From: Rhodobacteraceae bacterium IMCC1335
Lineage (GTDB): Bacteria > Pseudomonadota > Alphaproteobacteria > Rhodobacterales > Rhodobacteraceae
DNA: 64,000 nucleotides
Reading direction: 5' to 3'
Assembly: GCA_039640495.1 (NCBI GenBank)
Contig: CP046864.1
Location: 2,653,001 to 2,717,000, forward strand
Position numbers and translations under genes: made by a program. Positions 33,972 through 41,626 of the stretch are shown in pieces; position 1 is the first letter of the stretch, and every line of letters starts with the position of its first letter. Under the pieces are notes generated by a model. That model ran no database searches. It had not been told where the DNA came from and saw only the letters and a program-made list of their open reading frames with translations.

Positions 33972-34739
33972 ATGGTCTACGACGCGACCATTGAGCTGCA
34001 ATCGCCACTGAGCTTTATGACAGCTCCGCCAAATATAGACGATTTGAAAGGCACGAGATTCCGTGAGCCAAGAAATTCGCCCTATAAAGATGCACCTGCC
34101 TTCATGGCCTCGCTTTATTACTGGTGGTGGGCTTTCTTACGGCGCAACACCGCATACAAACGCACATGCCGCCAAAGTGGCAATGGAAGACTGGGGTGGC
34201 TTTATAATGATTTTGGGAATGTTTTTGGCAATGACTTCTTATCTTGGTGGCGAAGTCATCAATTGCTCTTTGCAGAACAGAATAAAGTAATGCCAGAAGA
34301 AGCAGGTATTGGCCTGAACTACTGGCTTGATCCTCGCAAACCCTTCAATCAGATCCACGAAGAGACTAAAGCACTGCACTTACGCGCACATTCACTTTTA
34401 AAAAATAATGAATCTACGCGTGCTTCCTCAGCACGTTACCCAATCTATAAAAATGTCTCTTCACACACACTGCACAAAACACTGACACTCTGGGATCTGC
34501 ACCTGTATTATCCCGATATGTCAAAATATGACTTAGGTGTAAAAGCGGGGCTTAAGCCTAATCTTATGCCTGAGACCAAATATGGTGAACGGCGGACCAA
34601 ACAGGCGATGCAGGTCAAAGCACACAATCACCGTGCGCGCACAAGCATTGCCAATCAGACCAGTCGATATCTACGCACAGCGCGGCAGTATATTGAGAAT
34701 GTCGGCAAGGGTGAGTTTCCAAAATCTGTGGGCCGTTAA
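33972..34739 (+). CDS. Unknown protein of mobile elements
   Basis: A 255-residue soluble protein, divergent from the AAA+ operon (210 bp apart) and ending 29 bp before the fifth copy of the 120-bp repeat. The most distinctive part is an aromatic region near residues 46-90 (FMASLYYWWWAFLRRNTAY; LGWLYNDFGNVFGNDFLSWW). The C-terminal half is basic (TKQAMQVKAHNHRARTSIAN), which suggests DNA binding. GGAG lies 8 nt before the ATG. Its position next to an origin-like repeat makes a DNA-binding or replication role worth testing, but there is no recognised Rep motif. Confidence 0.65.
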   Translation: MVYDATIELQSPLSFMTAPPNIDDLKGTRFREPRNSPYKDAPAFMASLYYWWWAFLRRNTAYKRTCRQSGNGRLGWLYNDFGNVFGNDFLSWWRSHQLLFAEQNKVMPEEAGIGLNYWLDPRKPFNQIHEETKALHLRAHSLLKNNESTRASSARYPIYKNVSSHTLHKTLTLWDLHLYYPDMSKYDLGVKAGLKPNLMPETKYGERRTKQAMQVKAHNHRARTSIANQTSRYLRTARQYIENVGKGEFPKSVGR

Positions 34740-34768
34740 AACAAGTATAAACAACCTTAGGGTGCATT

Positions 34769-34887
34769 TTATCCACAGGTTCGCTAATCAAACACTGTGT
34801 TTGCAACAGTACTGTTTGCCCATTTTGCTCAAACAGTACTGTTTGGTCACTTGTAAATAAATGCCATGTTAACATGCAGTGTTTGCC
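34769..34887. repeat. 120-bp palindrome-rich repeat, copy 5, inside the island
   Basis: Contains TTATCCACA at 34769-34777 and all the palindromes of copies 1-4, in the same orientation, 9.6 kb to the right of copy 4. Only a few bases of its surroundings resemble the array (CACATCAATA follows in both). It lies between two plus-strand genes. Confidence 0.9.
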
Positions 34888-34912
34888 CGCACATCAATAA
34901 GTAGAACATAGC

Positions 34913-34985
34913 ACACCTTTAAGGTGTAATCCTCATAAAAACAGATGTTTAAGTGATAAATAACTGTGAGGCAGGTCCTCCTGCC
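34913..34985 (+). promoter_or_regulatory. Palindrome and leader hairpin upstream of a small operon
   Basis: ACACCTT T AAGGTGT at 34913-34927 is a perfect odd palindrome, a plausible operator. GGCAGG TCCT CCTGCC at 34970-34985 is a 6-bp hairpin in the leader, 20 nt before the start of the gene at 35006. Confidence 0.45.
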
Positions 34986-35005
34986 CAACAGTTGAGGAAT
35001 TTTAG

Positions 35006-35332
35006 ATGTCACGACATATTTTAGAAACAGCGCGCCGCGAACTTATCTCTGCAGGACTTGTGCAGCATTCCACGGAGTTTTGCCGCGCTTGGCTTGGGAA
35101 AAGTGAATGTTACCTGCGAACTTTGCGCATTCAAAACATTGACCCAAGCGCAGACGCACTTTCAACCTTTGCGAGTAAATTACGCTATTATGCAGAACGT
35201 CTTGAGCAGACTGGAGAAAGCAACCATCTAGCCCTGGCACGCTTGCTAAGAAAACATCAAAAATTAAGCGAGGGCGCCCTAGACCAAAAAGCGCGTCATA
35301 AGTGGATGCAGCCCGAGAGGATGGGTCTATGA
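35006..35332 (+). CDS. Unknown small protein (possibly DUF6626-like)
   Basis: A 108-residue, largely helical protein. The region ILETARRELISAG followed by FCRAWLGKSECYLRTLR and then LSTFASKLRYYAERLE resembles small helix-turn-helix-like proteins (perhaps DUF6626) found on alphaproteobacterial plasmids, but I cannot verify the family. GAGGAA lies 6-7 nt before the ATG. It is the first gene of three overlapping genes downstream of the fifth 120-bp repeat. Confidence 0.65.
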   Translation: MSRHILETARRELISAGLVQHSTEFCRAWLGKSECYLRTLRIQNIDPSADALSTFASKLRYYAERLEQTGESNHLALARLLRKHQKLSEGALDQKARHKWMQPERMGL

Positions 35333-35460
35333 CAGCGCTCGAAATGGGTCTTGCAGCTAAAAAATTTGCACTGCGGTTTTTTCTAGGGAAGTACTTATCA
35401 GTTCTGGGTGGTGATTTTGCGCCACCCCAGTATGTAAACCTAGGAGCTGCTCATGGATGA
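35329..35460 (+). CDS. 43-residue small protein
   Basis: A small open frame that begins within the stop of the upstream gene (ATGA at 35329-35332) and ends 5 nt inside the next gene (TGA 35458-35460). The product has a hydrophobic middle (KKFALRFFLGKYLSVLGG). Tight overlap at both ends suggests it is translated as part of the operon. There is no recognised homologue. Confidence 0.5.
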   Translation: MTALEMGLAAKKFALRFFLGKYLSVLGGDFAPPQYVNLGAAHG

Positions 35461-35818
35461 TCGTGAAGAAATGCGCCGCCTCATTGACATGATCGAAAAG
35501 TCTGCAGGATCCAATACGATTGAGCAGGCAGTCGATGATCTAAAGACTTTTGCGAATACGGCCAGCTTCTTGGCAAACAAGCTCGATAGCAGGCTGAAGG
35601 CAGGCGAGGTGAAGAAGAAAAAGCCTGCAAAGTCTGGCAAGGGGATAGGGCTATCGAAACCAGCGCCACCTCCCATTCCAAAGTCCCGTAACACACCTAA
35701 ACCGCAGGACTCTGTGAGTGGTATGCCTCAAGCTACCAGCACCAGCATTTCACAAGCCGACTATGACAAGGTGAAGCCCATGCGCCCAATGGGAGCGTTG
35801 AGCGCAAACGAGAGTTGA
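35453..35818 (+). CDS. Unknown protein with helical N-terminus and disordered tail
   Basis: A 121-residue protein: about 50 helical, charged residues (MDDREEMRRLIDMIEKSAG; FLANKLDSRLKAGE), then a lysine/proline-rich low-complexity tail (KKKKPAKSGKG; KPAPPPIPKS). AGGAG lies 6-8 nt upstream of its ATG. It resembles small accessory proteins of phages and plasmids but is not a known family. It closes the three-gene operon that starts at 35006. Confidence 0.65.
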   Translation: MDDREEMRRLIDMIEKSAGSNTIEQAVDDLKTFANTASFLANKLDSRLKAGEVKKKKPAKSGKGIGLSKPAPPPIPKSRNTPKPQDSVSGMPQATSTSISQADYDKVKPMRPMGALSANES

Positions 35819-35948
35819 TTTGTTACGCACTTAAGTGTCTGTTTTTAAGTGAAAAATGTGTATTATTTGCATAAAGATCGTCAGTTTTAGACTTACCCAA
35901 TCAAGAAGACGACAGGCATAGCGAGAATGGTTTTCAGCACATATGCTA

Positions 35949-37019
35949 TTATTCATCGTCCGAAGGCTCATCTGATGGGTCATCGTTGTCAGCATCCGCA
36001 TCGTCTGAGCCTGTATTTGGATCCCGTTCTTCTGCGCTGACGGCCTCGTCCATGCTCACAGTATTCACCACAAGCTCAAAGGTATCGAGAATATCAGGAT
36101 GGTTCTGTGTTAGGTAATCTTTCACGGTTGGTGTGGAGATCAGTTTGCTTAAATACCCGCGCGCGACGACTAAATTAAGGAGGTCTGAGCCGTAATTGGC
36201 CTCTGCATCTTTGTACTTGGTTTGCACCTGGCTCATTTCTTTTTCCAGTTTAACGATCTTTTCTAACGGATCTCCTTGAGGAATGTCTGGTTTGGAGGGC
36301 GCCGTGTCTGTGCGCTGTTCTGGCGGTGTTGCCTTAAGTAGGGCTTCAGCGTGGGGTCCTGTGATTTTATCTGCCGCGATCATCAACTCGACGGCCTCCA
36401 CTTGGCGCGCAGCTTTCATTTTGCGCAGGAAACGTGTGACCTCTGGGTTGAACTGTTGGTCTTGTAAGAGCTCAACGGCCTGGGGGCACACACCATGCAA
36501 CAAGTTCACACGAGTGTTAATGGCTGAGAGATTGACATTAAACGCGCGTGCTAAGCGCTCTTTGCTGACACCTTTGTCGATTGCGCGACGCAACATATAG
36601 TGCTCCTGCACCGTAGACAGTCTATTTATGCGATGGTTGTAGGTGTAGGTCTCAAAATCTTTGGCGATAAGACAAGGGGCCTGATCTTCGCCCAATTCCT
36701 TGAGTGCGAGCACGCGTAGGTTCCCATCGAGTAGGAGGAAGGTTTCGTTTTGGTCATCTGTTGGGATTATAGAAAGCGGCTCAATCAATCCAATTTCTTT
36801 GATGGAAGAGAGGATCTGTTTGAATTTGCGCGTGGTCATCACACCGTCAGGTACTTTCTTGCTTGGCATCAAATGTTCGATGGGGATCTGGTGCGTTTCC
36901 AAATTAAATCCCAGCGTGAGATTGAGAGGCGCCTTTGGAAAGCCGAATGCGTCCTCTTCTGGCAGTTCAGTTGCTGCTCCCGGGAAAATTTCTTGAATGG
37001 ACATTGGTTCGTTCATCAT
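35949..37019 (-). CDS. ParB-like partition protein, second copy (RepB C-terminal type)
   Basis: A 356-residue ParB-superfamily protein. The N-terminal nuclease-like domain has IEHLMPSKKVPDG, GLIEPLSIIPTDD and the ParB box LLLDGNLRVLALKELG. A helix-turn-helix segment follows (VSKERLARAFNVNLSAINTR). The central part resembles the C-terminal domain of RepB-type plasmid partition proteins, and the end is a very acidic tail (DDADADNDDPSDEPSDDE). It overlaps the upstream ParB gene as ATGA. No ParA is present in the window, so it may not act in classical partition. Confidence 0.82.
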   Translation of the reverse strand: MMNEPMSIQEIFPGAATELPEEDAFGFPKAPLNLTLGFNLETHQIPIEHLMPSKKVPDGVMTTRKFKQILSSIKEIGLIEPLSIIPTDDQNETFLLLDGNLRVLALKELGEDQAPCLIAKDFETYTYNHRINRLSTVQEHYMLRRAIDKGVSKERLARAFNVNLSAINTRVNLLHGVCPQAVELLQDQQFNPEVTRFLRKMKAARQVEAVELMIAADKITGPHAEALLKATPPEQRTDTAPSKPDIPQGDPLEKIVKLEKEMSQVQTKYKDAEANYGSDLLNLVVARGYLSKLISTPTVKDYLTQNHPDILDTFELVVNTVSMDEAVSAEERDPNTGSDDADADNDDPSDEPSDDE

Positions 37020-37912
37020 ACACCTCCGTTCAGTGTGTTAAGTTCAATCCGTTCTGCGAGATATTGAGGCAGTGTTTCTAAACCTTCTGCACGCAGCAGC
37101 GTCACAAAATTTGTGTCGGTAAAAAGTGTTCTGAGGCCTTGCTCTACAAGCAGCAGTTTTTGCTGGGCGTGTTCAGCCTTCAAAACCATCTTGTGCTGCC
37201 GCTCTACTTCGCGCTGGTATGTCTTCACGAGCGAATGCGCAGAGTTTGGTAGTTTGGGTCGATTGTTAGCCTTTGGACCTTGGTCACGGCGTTTGGCGAG
37301 AAGCTGTTTTGCTTCATAAAGCTGTGTGGTTTTGAGCTCACCCGATTGATAGGCTTCTTCCAGCATGTCGCCTAAATTATCGTCATCGGTTTTGGCGCGT
37401 GCGATTTGAATGGCGGCACTCAGTGGAAGTGTGCCATGTTGAACTGCTTCAATTAAACGCTCTTCGCCCTTTTCCAGGAGAAACACGATGTCGCGTACAT
37501 ATTTTTGCGACAAGCCCGTCTTTGCAACAATGTCGTCGATGCCAGTGTTTCTTGTAAGCAGCAGTTCAATGTCTGCGAGGATCTCTAGTGGTCGGTGCCC
37601 CTTGCGCGCAATGTTTTCTGCTAAGCTCATGATGAATGCATCTTCATCTGAGACATCCACAATCAGCGCTGGAATATGAGTTTCTCCTAATATGCGAAAC
37701 GCATTTAGACGCCCTTCACCGCACACAAGCAGATACTTGGGTTCACTGTCTAAACCCTCACGCTCGGTGACTGTAATTGGTTTTTTAAGACCAATATCTT
37801 GGATGTTTTCGACAATCTCTTCAAAGACTTTGGCATTGCGGTCTCGGGAATTCAGGACCTCAATGCGCTCTATTGGAATGAGCGTCACCCGCTCTGGTGT
37901 GTCAGTGTTCAT
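37016..37912 (-). CDS. ParB-like partition protein, first copy (RepB type)
   Basis: A 298-residue ParB/RepB-type protein. The N-terminus has VTLIPIERIEVLNSRDRNAK, GLKKPITVTER and the ParB box LLVCGEGRLNAFRILGE, where the usual GxRR-type motif is GEGR. The helix-turn-helix is DIVAKTGLSQKYVRDIV, and the C-terminal half matches RepB plasmid partition proteins. It follows the recombinase gene by 54 bp and overlaps the second ParB-like gene by 4 nt, so the two probably work as a pair. The palindromes of the 120-bp repeat are candidate binding sites. Confidence 0.85.
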   Translation of the reverse strand: MNTDTPERVTLIPIERIEVLNSRDRNAKVFEEIVENIQDIGLKKPITVTEREGLDSEPKYLLVCGEGRLNAFRILGETHIPALIVDVSDEDAFIMSLAENIARKGHRPLEILADIELLLTRNTGIDDIVAKTGLSQKYVRDIVFLLEKGEERLIEAVQHGTLPLSAAIQIARAKTDDDNLGDMLEEAYQSGELKTTQLYEAKQLLAKRRDQGPKANNRPKLPNSAHSLVKTYQREVERQHKMVLKAEHAQQKLLLVEQGLRTLFTDTNFVTLLRAEGLETLPQYLAERIELNTLNGGV

Positions 37913-37966
37913 AGCAACTCCTATTAGAAATTTGGGTTAGGATATTTTGTGTATGATGATTTCGCT

Positions 37967-39523
37967 TCATGACGCCTGCCTCCAGATGTTGACCCGGCAG
38001 GCCATGCGATAGAAAAACTGCAGATCATCAAATCGAAAAGCTTCGAATTGAGTGGCGCTTCGTGCGTCAATGGCGAGGTGGTTTCTAGGCAAATCCAACC
38101 AAGGCAACAGGTAATAATCGAGCGCGCCTTCATTGTAGTGATCTAGCCGCACCACCAGTGAGAGATCAGCCTTGAAGCGCTCAGGATCAAAGCGCACACG
38201 CCAACGAAACCTTCCGTCGCCTGATGTTTGGCACCGTGACAGGACCAAACTAACTGCAAGCTCGTTGTTGATATTCAAAAGCCCTGTGTCTGGCGCCTGC
38301 GTGACAGCACCGCCCATGGTGTTAATCTGCGAAAGCGTGTCTTGCACTATCTCAGGATACATTGCCCGAAGGCGCGCATTGATCTCGGCGCGTTCGTGAT
38401 CAAAATTCGTTTGATAGCCAATTAAAGCATAGGCCCGTCTTAAAGATCCAAAGCGCGTGCGGTACACATTTGCCGAAGGCAGCGCGTCGCTTTGATCAAT
38501 AAGCACACCACTAATTTGGCCGTGTTCCGCATAAAGACGTCGCAAGTGCTCCAATAGTTCTTCATCAGACATTTTGGCTGAGCGTGCGGTGATGATCTCT
38601 TGGGCCGTCATAAACATTTCGATAGGGACGATTGCTTCAAAGGCGCCTTCTTTGCGGATCCACATTTCTGGCGGGTTTTCCACATGATGTCTTTTGAGTT
38701 TGAAACTTCGACGATTGAAAACATTGTTGCCGATGTATTTTTCATTTGTGAGAACTGTCCGCACAGATGTTGTCGTCCAGGGACGCTCCAGATCTGTCGC
38801 GATCCCATGTTCATTCAGACGATCGGCGATTTCTCGAAAGCTCATGTCTTCGTCAATAAGCCAGCAGAACATGCGATTGACCCAAGCAATTTCTTCCTCT
38901 GGTCCCGGCATGAGGATTACGCGATCTGTTTGAAGGCTCTTGTGCTCTCCAGGCTTTAATTCGCCTTTGACCTCCCCGCGTTCATTAACCAAAACACGGC
39001 GTAATCCATATCCAGCCGGCCCGCCTTGGCGAAACCCCAATTCAATCAGGCGACATTGACCGGCGAAAACTTTTGCAGACAGCTCCCGACTGTACTCACC
39101 AGCCATGGCGCGTTTGACGCCTTTGACGATTGTGGAAACTGGGGAGCCGTCATTTTCAAACTGCTCTGCACAATAGGCCACTTGGATACCAGCGCGACGG
39201 CAGATATATTCATAATAGGCACTTTCATCGGCATCTTGAAACCGCCCCCAGCGACTGACGTCATAGACAAGAATGACGTTAAACTCCGCGATACCTGTTT
39301 CTACATCCGAAATAAGCCGTTGAAGTGCAGCCCGCCCACCAATGCTCAAGCCACTTTTGCCCTCGTCGGCATAGGTTTTGATAATCTCAATTCCACGCTT
39401 GTCTGCGTATTCTTGGATTTTATCCGCTTGGTTTTGTGTGGAGTATTGCTGGTGCTCTGTGCTCATCCGTACGTATTGGGCAGCTTTGAAAGCACCTTTT
39501 ATATGCTGGGCTTCAGTATTCAT
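37967..39523 (-). CDS. Large serine recombinase with C-terminal extension
   Basis: A 518-residue serine recombinase. The catalytic serine lies in AAQYVRMSTEHQQYSTQ (about residue 21), followed by the resolvase-fold segments ADEGKSGL, VYDVSRWGRFQD and SRELSAKVFAGQ, and then a recombinase domain with AGYGLRR and TSVRTVLTNEKYIGN. The zinc ribbon and coiled coil of phage integrases are not evident; instead a C-terminal part of about 150 residues of unknown type is present. It is the third gene of a five-gene operon with DUF6641, DUF3768 and the two ParB-like genes, overlapping the DUF3768 gene. Confidence 0.88.
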   Translation of the reverse strand: MNTEAQHIKGAFKAAQYVRMSTEHQQYSTQNQADKIQEYADKRGIEIIKTYADEGKSGLSIGGRAALQRLISDVETGIAEFNVILVYDVSRWGRFQDADESAYYEYICRRAGIQVAYCAEQFENDGSPVSTIVKGVKRAMAGEYSRELSAKVFAGQCRLIELGFRQGGPAGYGLRRVLVNERGEVKGELKPGEHKSLQTDRVILMPGPEEEIAWVNRMFCWLIDEDMSFREIADRLNEHGIATDLERPWTTTSVRTVLTNEKYIGNNVFNRRSFKLKRHHVENPPEMWIRKEGAFEAIVPIEMFMTAQEIITARSAKMSDEELLEHLRRLYAEHGQISGVLIDQSDALPSANVYRTRFGSLRRAYALIGYQTNFDHERAEINARLRAMYPEIVQDTLSQINTMGGAVTQAPDTGLLNINNELAVSLVLSRCQTSGDGRFRWRVRFDPERFKADLSLVVRLDHYNEGALDYYLLPWLDLPRNHLAIDARSATQFEAFRFDDLQFFYRMACRVNIWRQAS

Positions 39524-39842
39524 GGCCCAGCAGAATTGTTAAAACACGTGCCGTGATATTTGGATCACTCGGATCTAATGAATGCATTTGAAAATCGAGA
39601 TCGTAATACTCGATTTTCCAAAAGATGGTTTCGCCGCAAAATTCAAAGCTGCCGAAATCATGCTCACCATAAGGGTCATTGCGCTCTGTGAAAGCATCAT
39701 AAGCTTGCACACGCGCGACAATGGCCTGCGTTTGATAAAGTGCCTGAACACCCGGAGTCATGTAAACGCGACACCCTGAGAAAGACTTGCGCGCCGCATC
39801 ATTAAGCGCTGCTATTTTTGTTGGATCATGTGTCGTCAGCAT
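39513..39842 (-). CDS. DUF3768-family protein
   Basis: A 109-residue protein that fits DUF3768: IAALNDAARKS at the start, VQAYDAFTERNDPYGEHDFGS in the middle and FWKIEYYDLDFQMHSLDPSDP then RVLTILLGHEY at the end. The family is small, common on alphaproteobacterial plasmids and islands, and of unknown function. It overlaps its neighbours on both sides (17 and 11 nt), which places it firmly in the recombinase-ParB operon. Confidence 0.85.
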   Translation of the reverse strand: MLTTHDPTKIAALNDAARKSFSGCRVYMTPGVQALYQTQAIVARVQAYDAFTERNDPYGEHDFGSFEFCGETIFWKIEYYDLDFQMHSLDPSDPNITARVLTILLGHEY

Positions 39843-40281
39843 GTTGCGCCTCCGACGGGTCTTTTTTGCGTTGTGCTAGTGTAGCGAGTGCGGTGTCTAA
39901 TTCGCCTCCCTCAACGGCTTTGGCGAATAGATCTAGCACCGCAGCAACGTCATCTAGGCTATGAACAATGACAGCGTTGTTATCTGCATCAAGCGGGACA
40001 ACGCGTGCGCCATATTTGAGTTGGACAACCCAGCCTTGCCCATCTTGAAAAAACCAAGGGCGCACCGCGTGTGTTTTCTCTACGCGCTGCCGGTTGCCAT
40101 TTGTATCCCGTGCCCAGCCTGGCTTTGTAACCGTGTGCTCTTGCCCTTTTTGTGCGGCTGCTAAAACAAGTTTTTGCTGCTTAAGTGCTGTTAGGGTTTT
40201 ACTACGCCGTTCTTCAACAGGATCCCGATTGGGCTGCGTGCGTCGATAGGACGTCAATGTAAGTTTAGACAGTGGTGCCAT
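39826..40281 (-). CDS. DUF6641-family protein
   Basis: A 151-residue protein recognisable as DUF6641-like: it begins MAPLSKLTLTSYRRTQPNRD with the pattern DPVEERRSKTLTALKQQKLV, then VRPWFFQDGQGWVVQLKYGA. The function is unknown; the family is found next to DUF3768 in alphaproteobacterial mobile DNA. It is the first gene of the five-gene minus-strand operon, so the operon promoter should lie at 40282-40386. Confidence 0.75.
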   Translation of the reverse strand: MAPLSKLTLTSYRRTQPNRDPVEERRSKTLTALKQQKLVLAAAQKGQEHTVTKPGWARDTNGNRQRVEKTHAVRPWFFQDGQGWVVQLKYGARVVPLDADNNAVIVHSLDDVAAVLDLFAKAVEGGELDTALATLAQRKKDPSEAQHADDT

Positions 40282-40386
40282 GATGCGCTCCTTATGTGTT
40301 TACACAAAAAGCGTATGGTCAGACGTGCACTTGGACGACCGAAAAAATTTCAATGAATTGAAAAGGCTAGGAAATTTGGGAAGAGA

Positions 40387-40884
40387 TTATTTAGCGAGTT
40401 GCAATTGATCAGCACTGACCTGCATACGTGTTTTTTGTCCCATGAAATCCATAAGGACCCAAATACGCTGCTCAGGATCAATTGTATCCACCGTTGCAAT
40501 GAAATTGGCAAAAGGTCCGGTGAGCATTTCTACACTGTCTCCCTCGTTCAGACTTTTGGGTGGGAGCAATGCACCAGATGCATCGCATCTGAGCATAAGG
40601 CCAGAAATCAACTGGAGTGGCAGTGGCTTTGGTTTGCCCTCAAAGCTCACAAGCTTTGATACCCCAATCGTGCTATTTATCGAGCGCCAAGGGGCCAATT
40701 CAGAGTTTACGCTGACAAACATGTATCCTGGGAAAAGAGGTTTAAGATCACTCACAAAGCGGGAGGCTTTTCTGCGGGTGATTTTCTGCATGGGTAAAAA
40801 CGTTTCAAACCCTTGCCGTTGCAAGTTGCGCTCCGCCAGGCGATGGCTGTTTGGCTTGAACTGTATCAAATACCACTGATTCAT
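40387..40884 (-). CDS. rfaH: NusG-paralogue antiterminator of RfaH type
   Basis: A 165-residue transcription factor with the NusG N-terminal domain (WYLIQFKPNSHRLAERNLQR; TFLPMQKITRR; LKPLFPGYMFVSV) and a KOW domain near the C-terminus (LNEGDSVEMLTGPFANFIA). The length and sequence fit specialised NusG paralogues such as RfaH or LoaP, which ride with RNA polymerase through long polysaccharide operons. The gene is divergent from the polysaccharide operon, whose leader carries an ops-like GCGGTAGC. It is therefore the likely antiterminator of that operon; rfaH is used as a functional label. Confidence 0.88.
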   Translation of the reverse strand: MNQWYLIQFKPNSHRLAERNLQRQGFETFLPMQKITRRKASRFVSDLKPLFPGYMFVSVNSELAPWRSINSTIGVSKLVSFEGKPKPLPLQLISGLMLRCDASGALLPPKSLNEGDSVEMLTGPFANFIATVDTIDPEQRIWVLMDFMGQKTRMQVSADQLQLAK

Positions 40885-41245
40885 TTTGACACCTATCGGA
40901 CTTAACGCTCACTATTGAACAAACATAACAGATTTGAAACATCTTGCAAACCTATCAATTGCCGTGCCGAAACTCCCTATCCTGGTCTAAATTGGCGGTG
41001 ACCCACGACCGTAGGAATGACATAAATTATTGAAATTAATCACTTTGTTTACCCCCCCCGCAACCCTGCCGGGAGGAACGTATTTCGTCTCAACCTGATA
41101 TTTTTTTGATTGTAGTCATAGAGATTTTGGACTATCCATCAAATCTGAACAGTCATGAACATTCTTGACCTACATTGCTGGAATTTAACACCTGAGCCTG
41201 CACGCAACGCAAAGCTCGGTGCGGTAGCCGTTCTGGAGCGTCACT
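40885..41245 (+). promoter_or_regulatory. Divergent promoter region and leader of the polysaccharide operon
   Basis: About 360 bp without a gene between rfaH and the first polysaccharide gene. It contains a run of about eight C followed by GCAACCCTGCCGGGAGG near 41052, and a possible -35 TTGACC (41165-41170) followed after 15-16 nt by TAACAC as a weak -10. The start site cannot be fixed. The downstream end carries the ops-like site. Confidence 0.5.
41219..41232 (+). promoter_or_regulatory. ops-like element (GCGGTAGC) in the operon leader
   Basis: GTGCGGTAGCCGTT contains the core of the ops element (GGCGGTAGC in E. coli), where RNA polymerase pauses and RfaH is recruited. It lies 18-25 nt before the TTG start of the first polysaccharide gene and opposite a divergently encoded RfaH-like protein. 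Confidence 0.65.
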
Positions 41246-41626
41246 TTGGCTAGTCGGCGCGAAGAACAGCAGGCGGAAATCCGTTTGAAGGTCATGCGGT
41301 TGATTTCACAAAACCCTGAAATGTCCACACGGCAGGTTGCGGATGAAGTTGGGATTTCAAACGGGTCCGCCTATTACGTGCTCACCGCGCTTGTTGAAAA
41401 GGGCTTTGTGAAGCTTGGAAATTTCAAGAAAAATCCGCGCAAGGGTCAGTATGCCCATTTGCTGACGCCGAAAGGGATCCGCGAGAAATCCTTGCTGACC
41501 CACAGCTTCATTGAGCGAAAGCGCGAAGAGTTTGAGGCTTTGAAGGCAGAAATCAAAGCCCTTGAAGAGGAGGCGGGCCTTGCAGGAGAGGCGATCCCCT
41601 CGCCGCGAAGAGACAAATCCACATGA
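41246..41626 (+). CDS. EPS-associated winged-helix (MarR-type) regulator
   Basis: A 126-residue winged-helix protein fitting the EPS-associated MarR-family type: RREEQQAEIRLKVMRLISQN, then helix-turn-helix TRQVADEVGISNGSAYYVL, the wing region NFKKNPRKGQYAHLLTPKG and a C-terminal coiled coil (KREEFEALKAEIKALEEE). Start is TTG with GGAG 7 nt upstream. It is the first gene of the polysaccharide locus, behind the ops-like site, and overlaps the phosphomannomutase gene by 4 nt. It probably modulates expression of the locus; target sites are not visible. Confidence 0.85.
   Translation: MASRREEQQAEIRLKVMRLISQNPEMSTRQVADEVGISNGSAYYVLTALVEKGFVKLGNFKKNPRKGQYAHLLTPKGIREKSLLTHSFIERKREEFEALKAEIKALEEEAGLAGEAIPSPRRDKST

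Noticed and set aside
33972..34739. Replication initiator adjacent to the fifth repeat
   Set aside because: Position and basic C-terminus are suggestive, but no Rep-family motif or winged-helix pair could be recognised.
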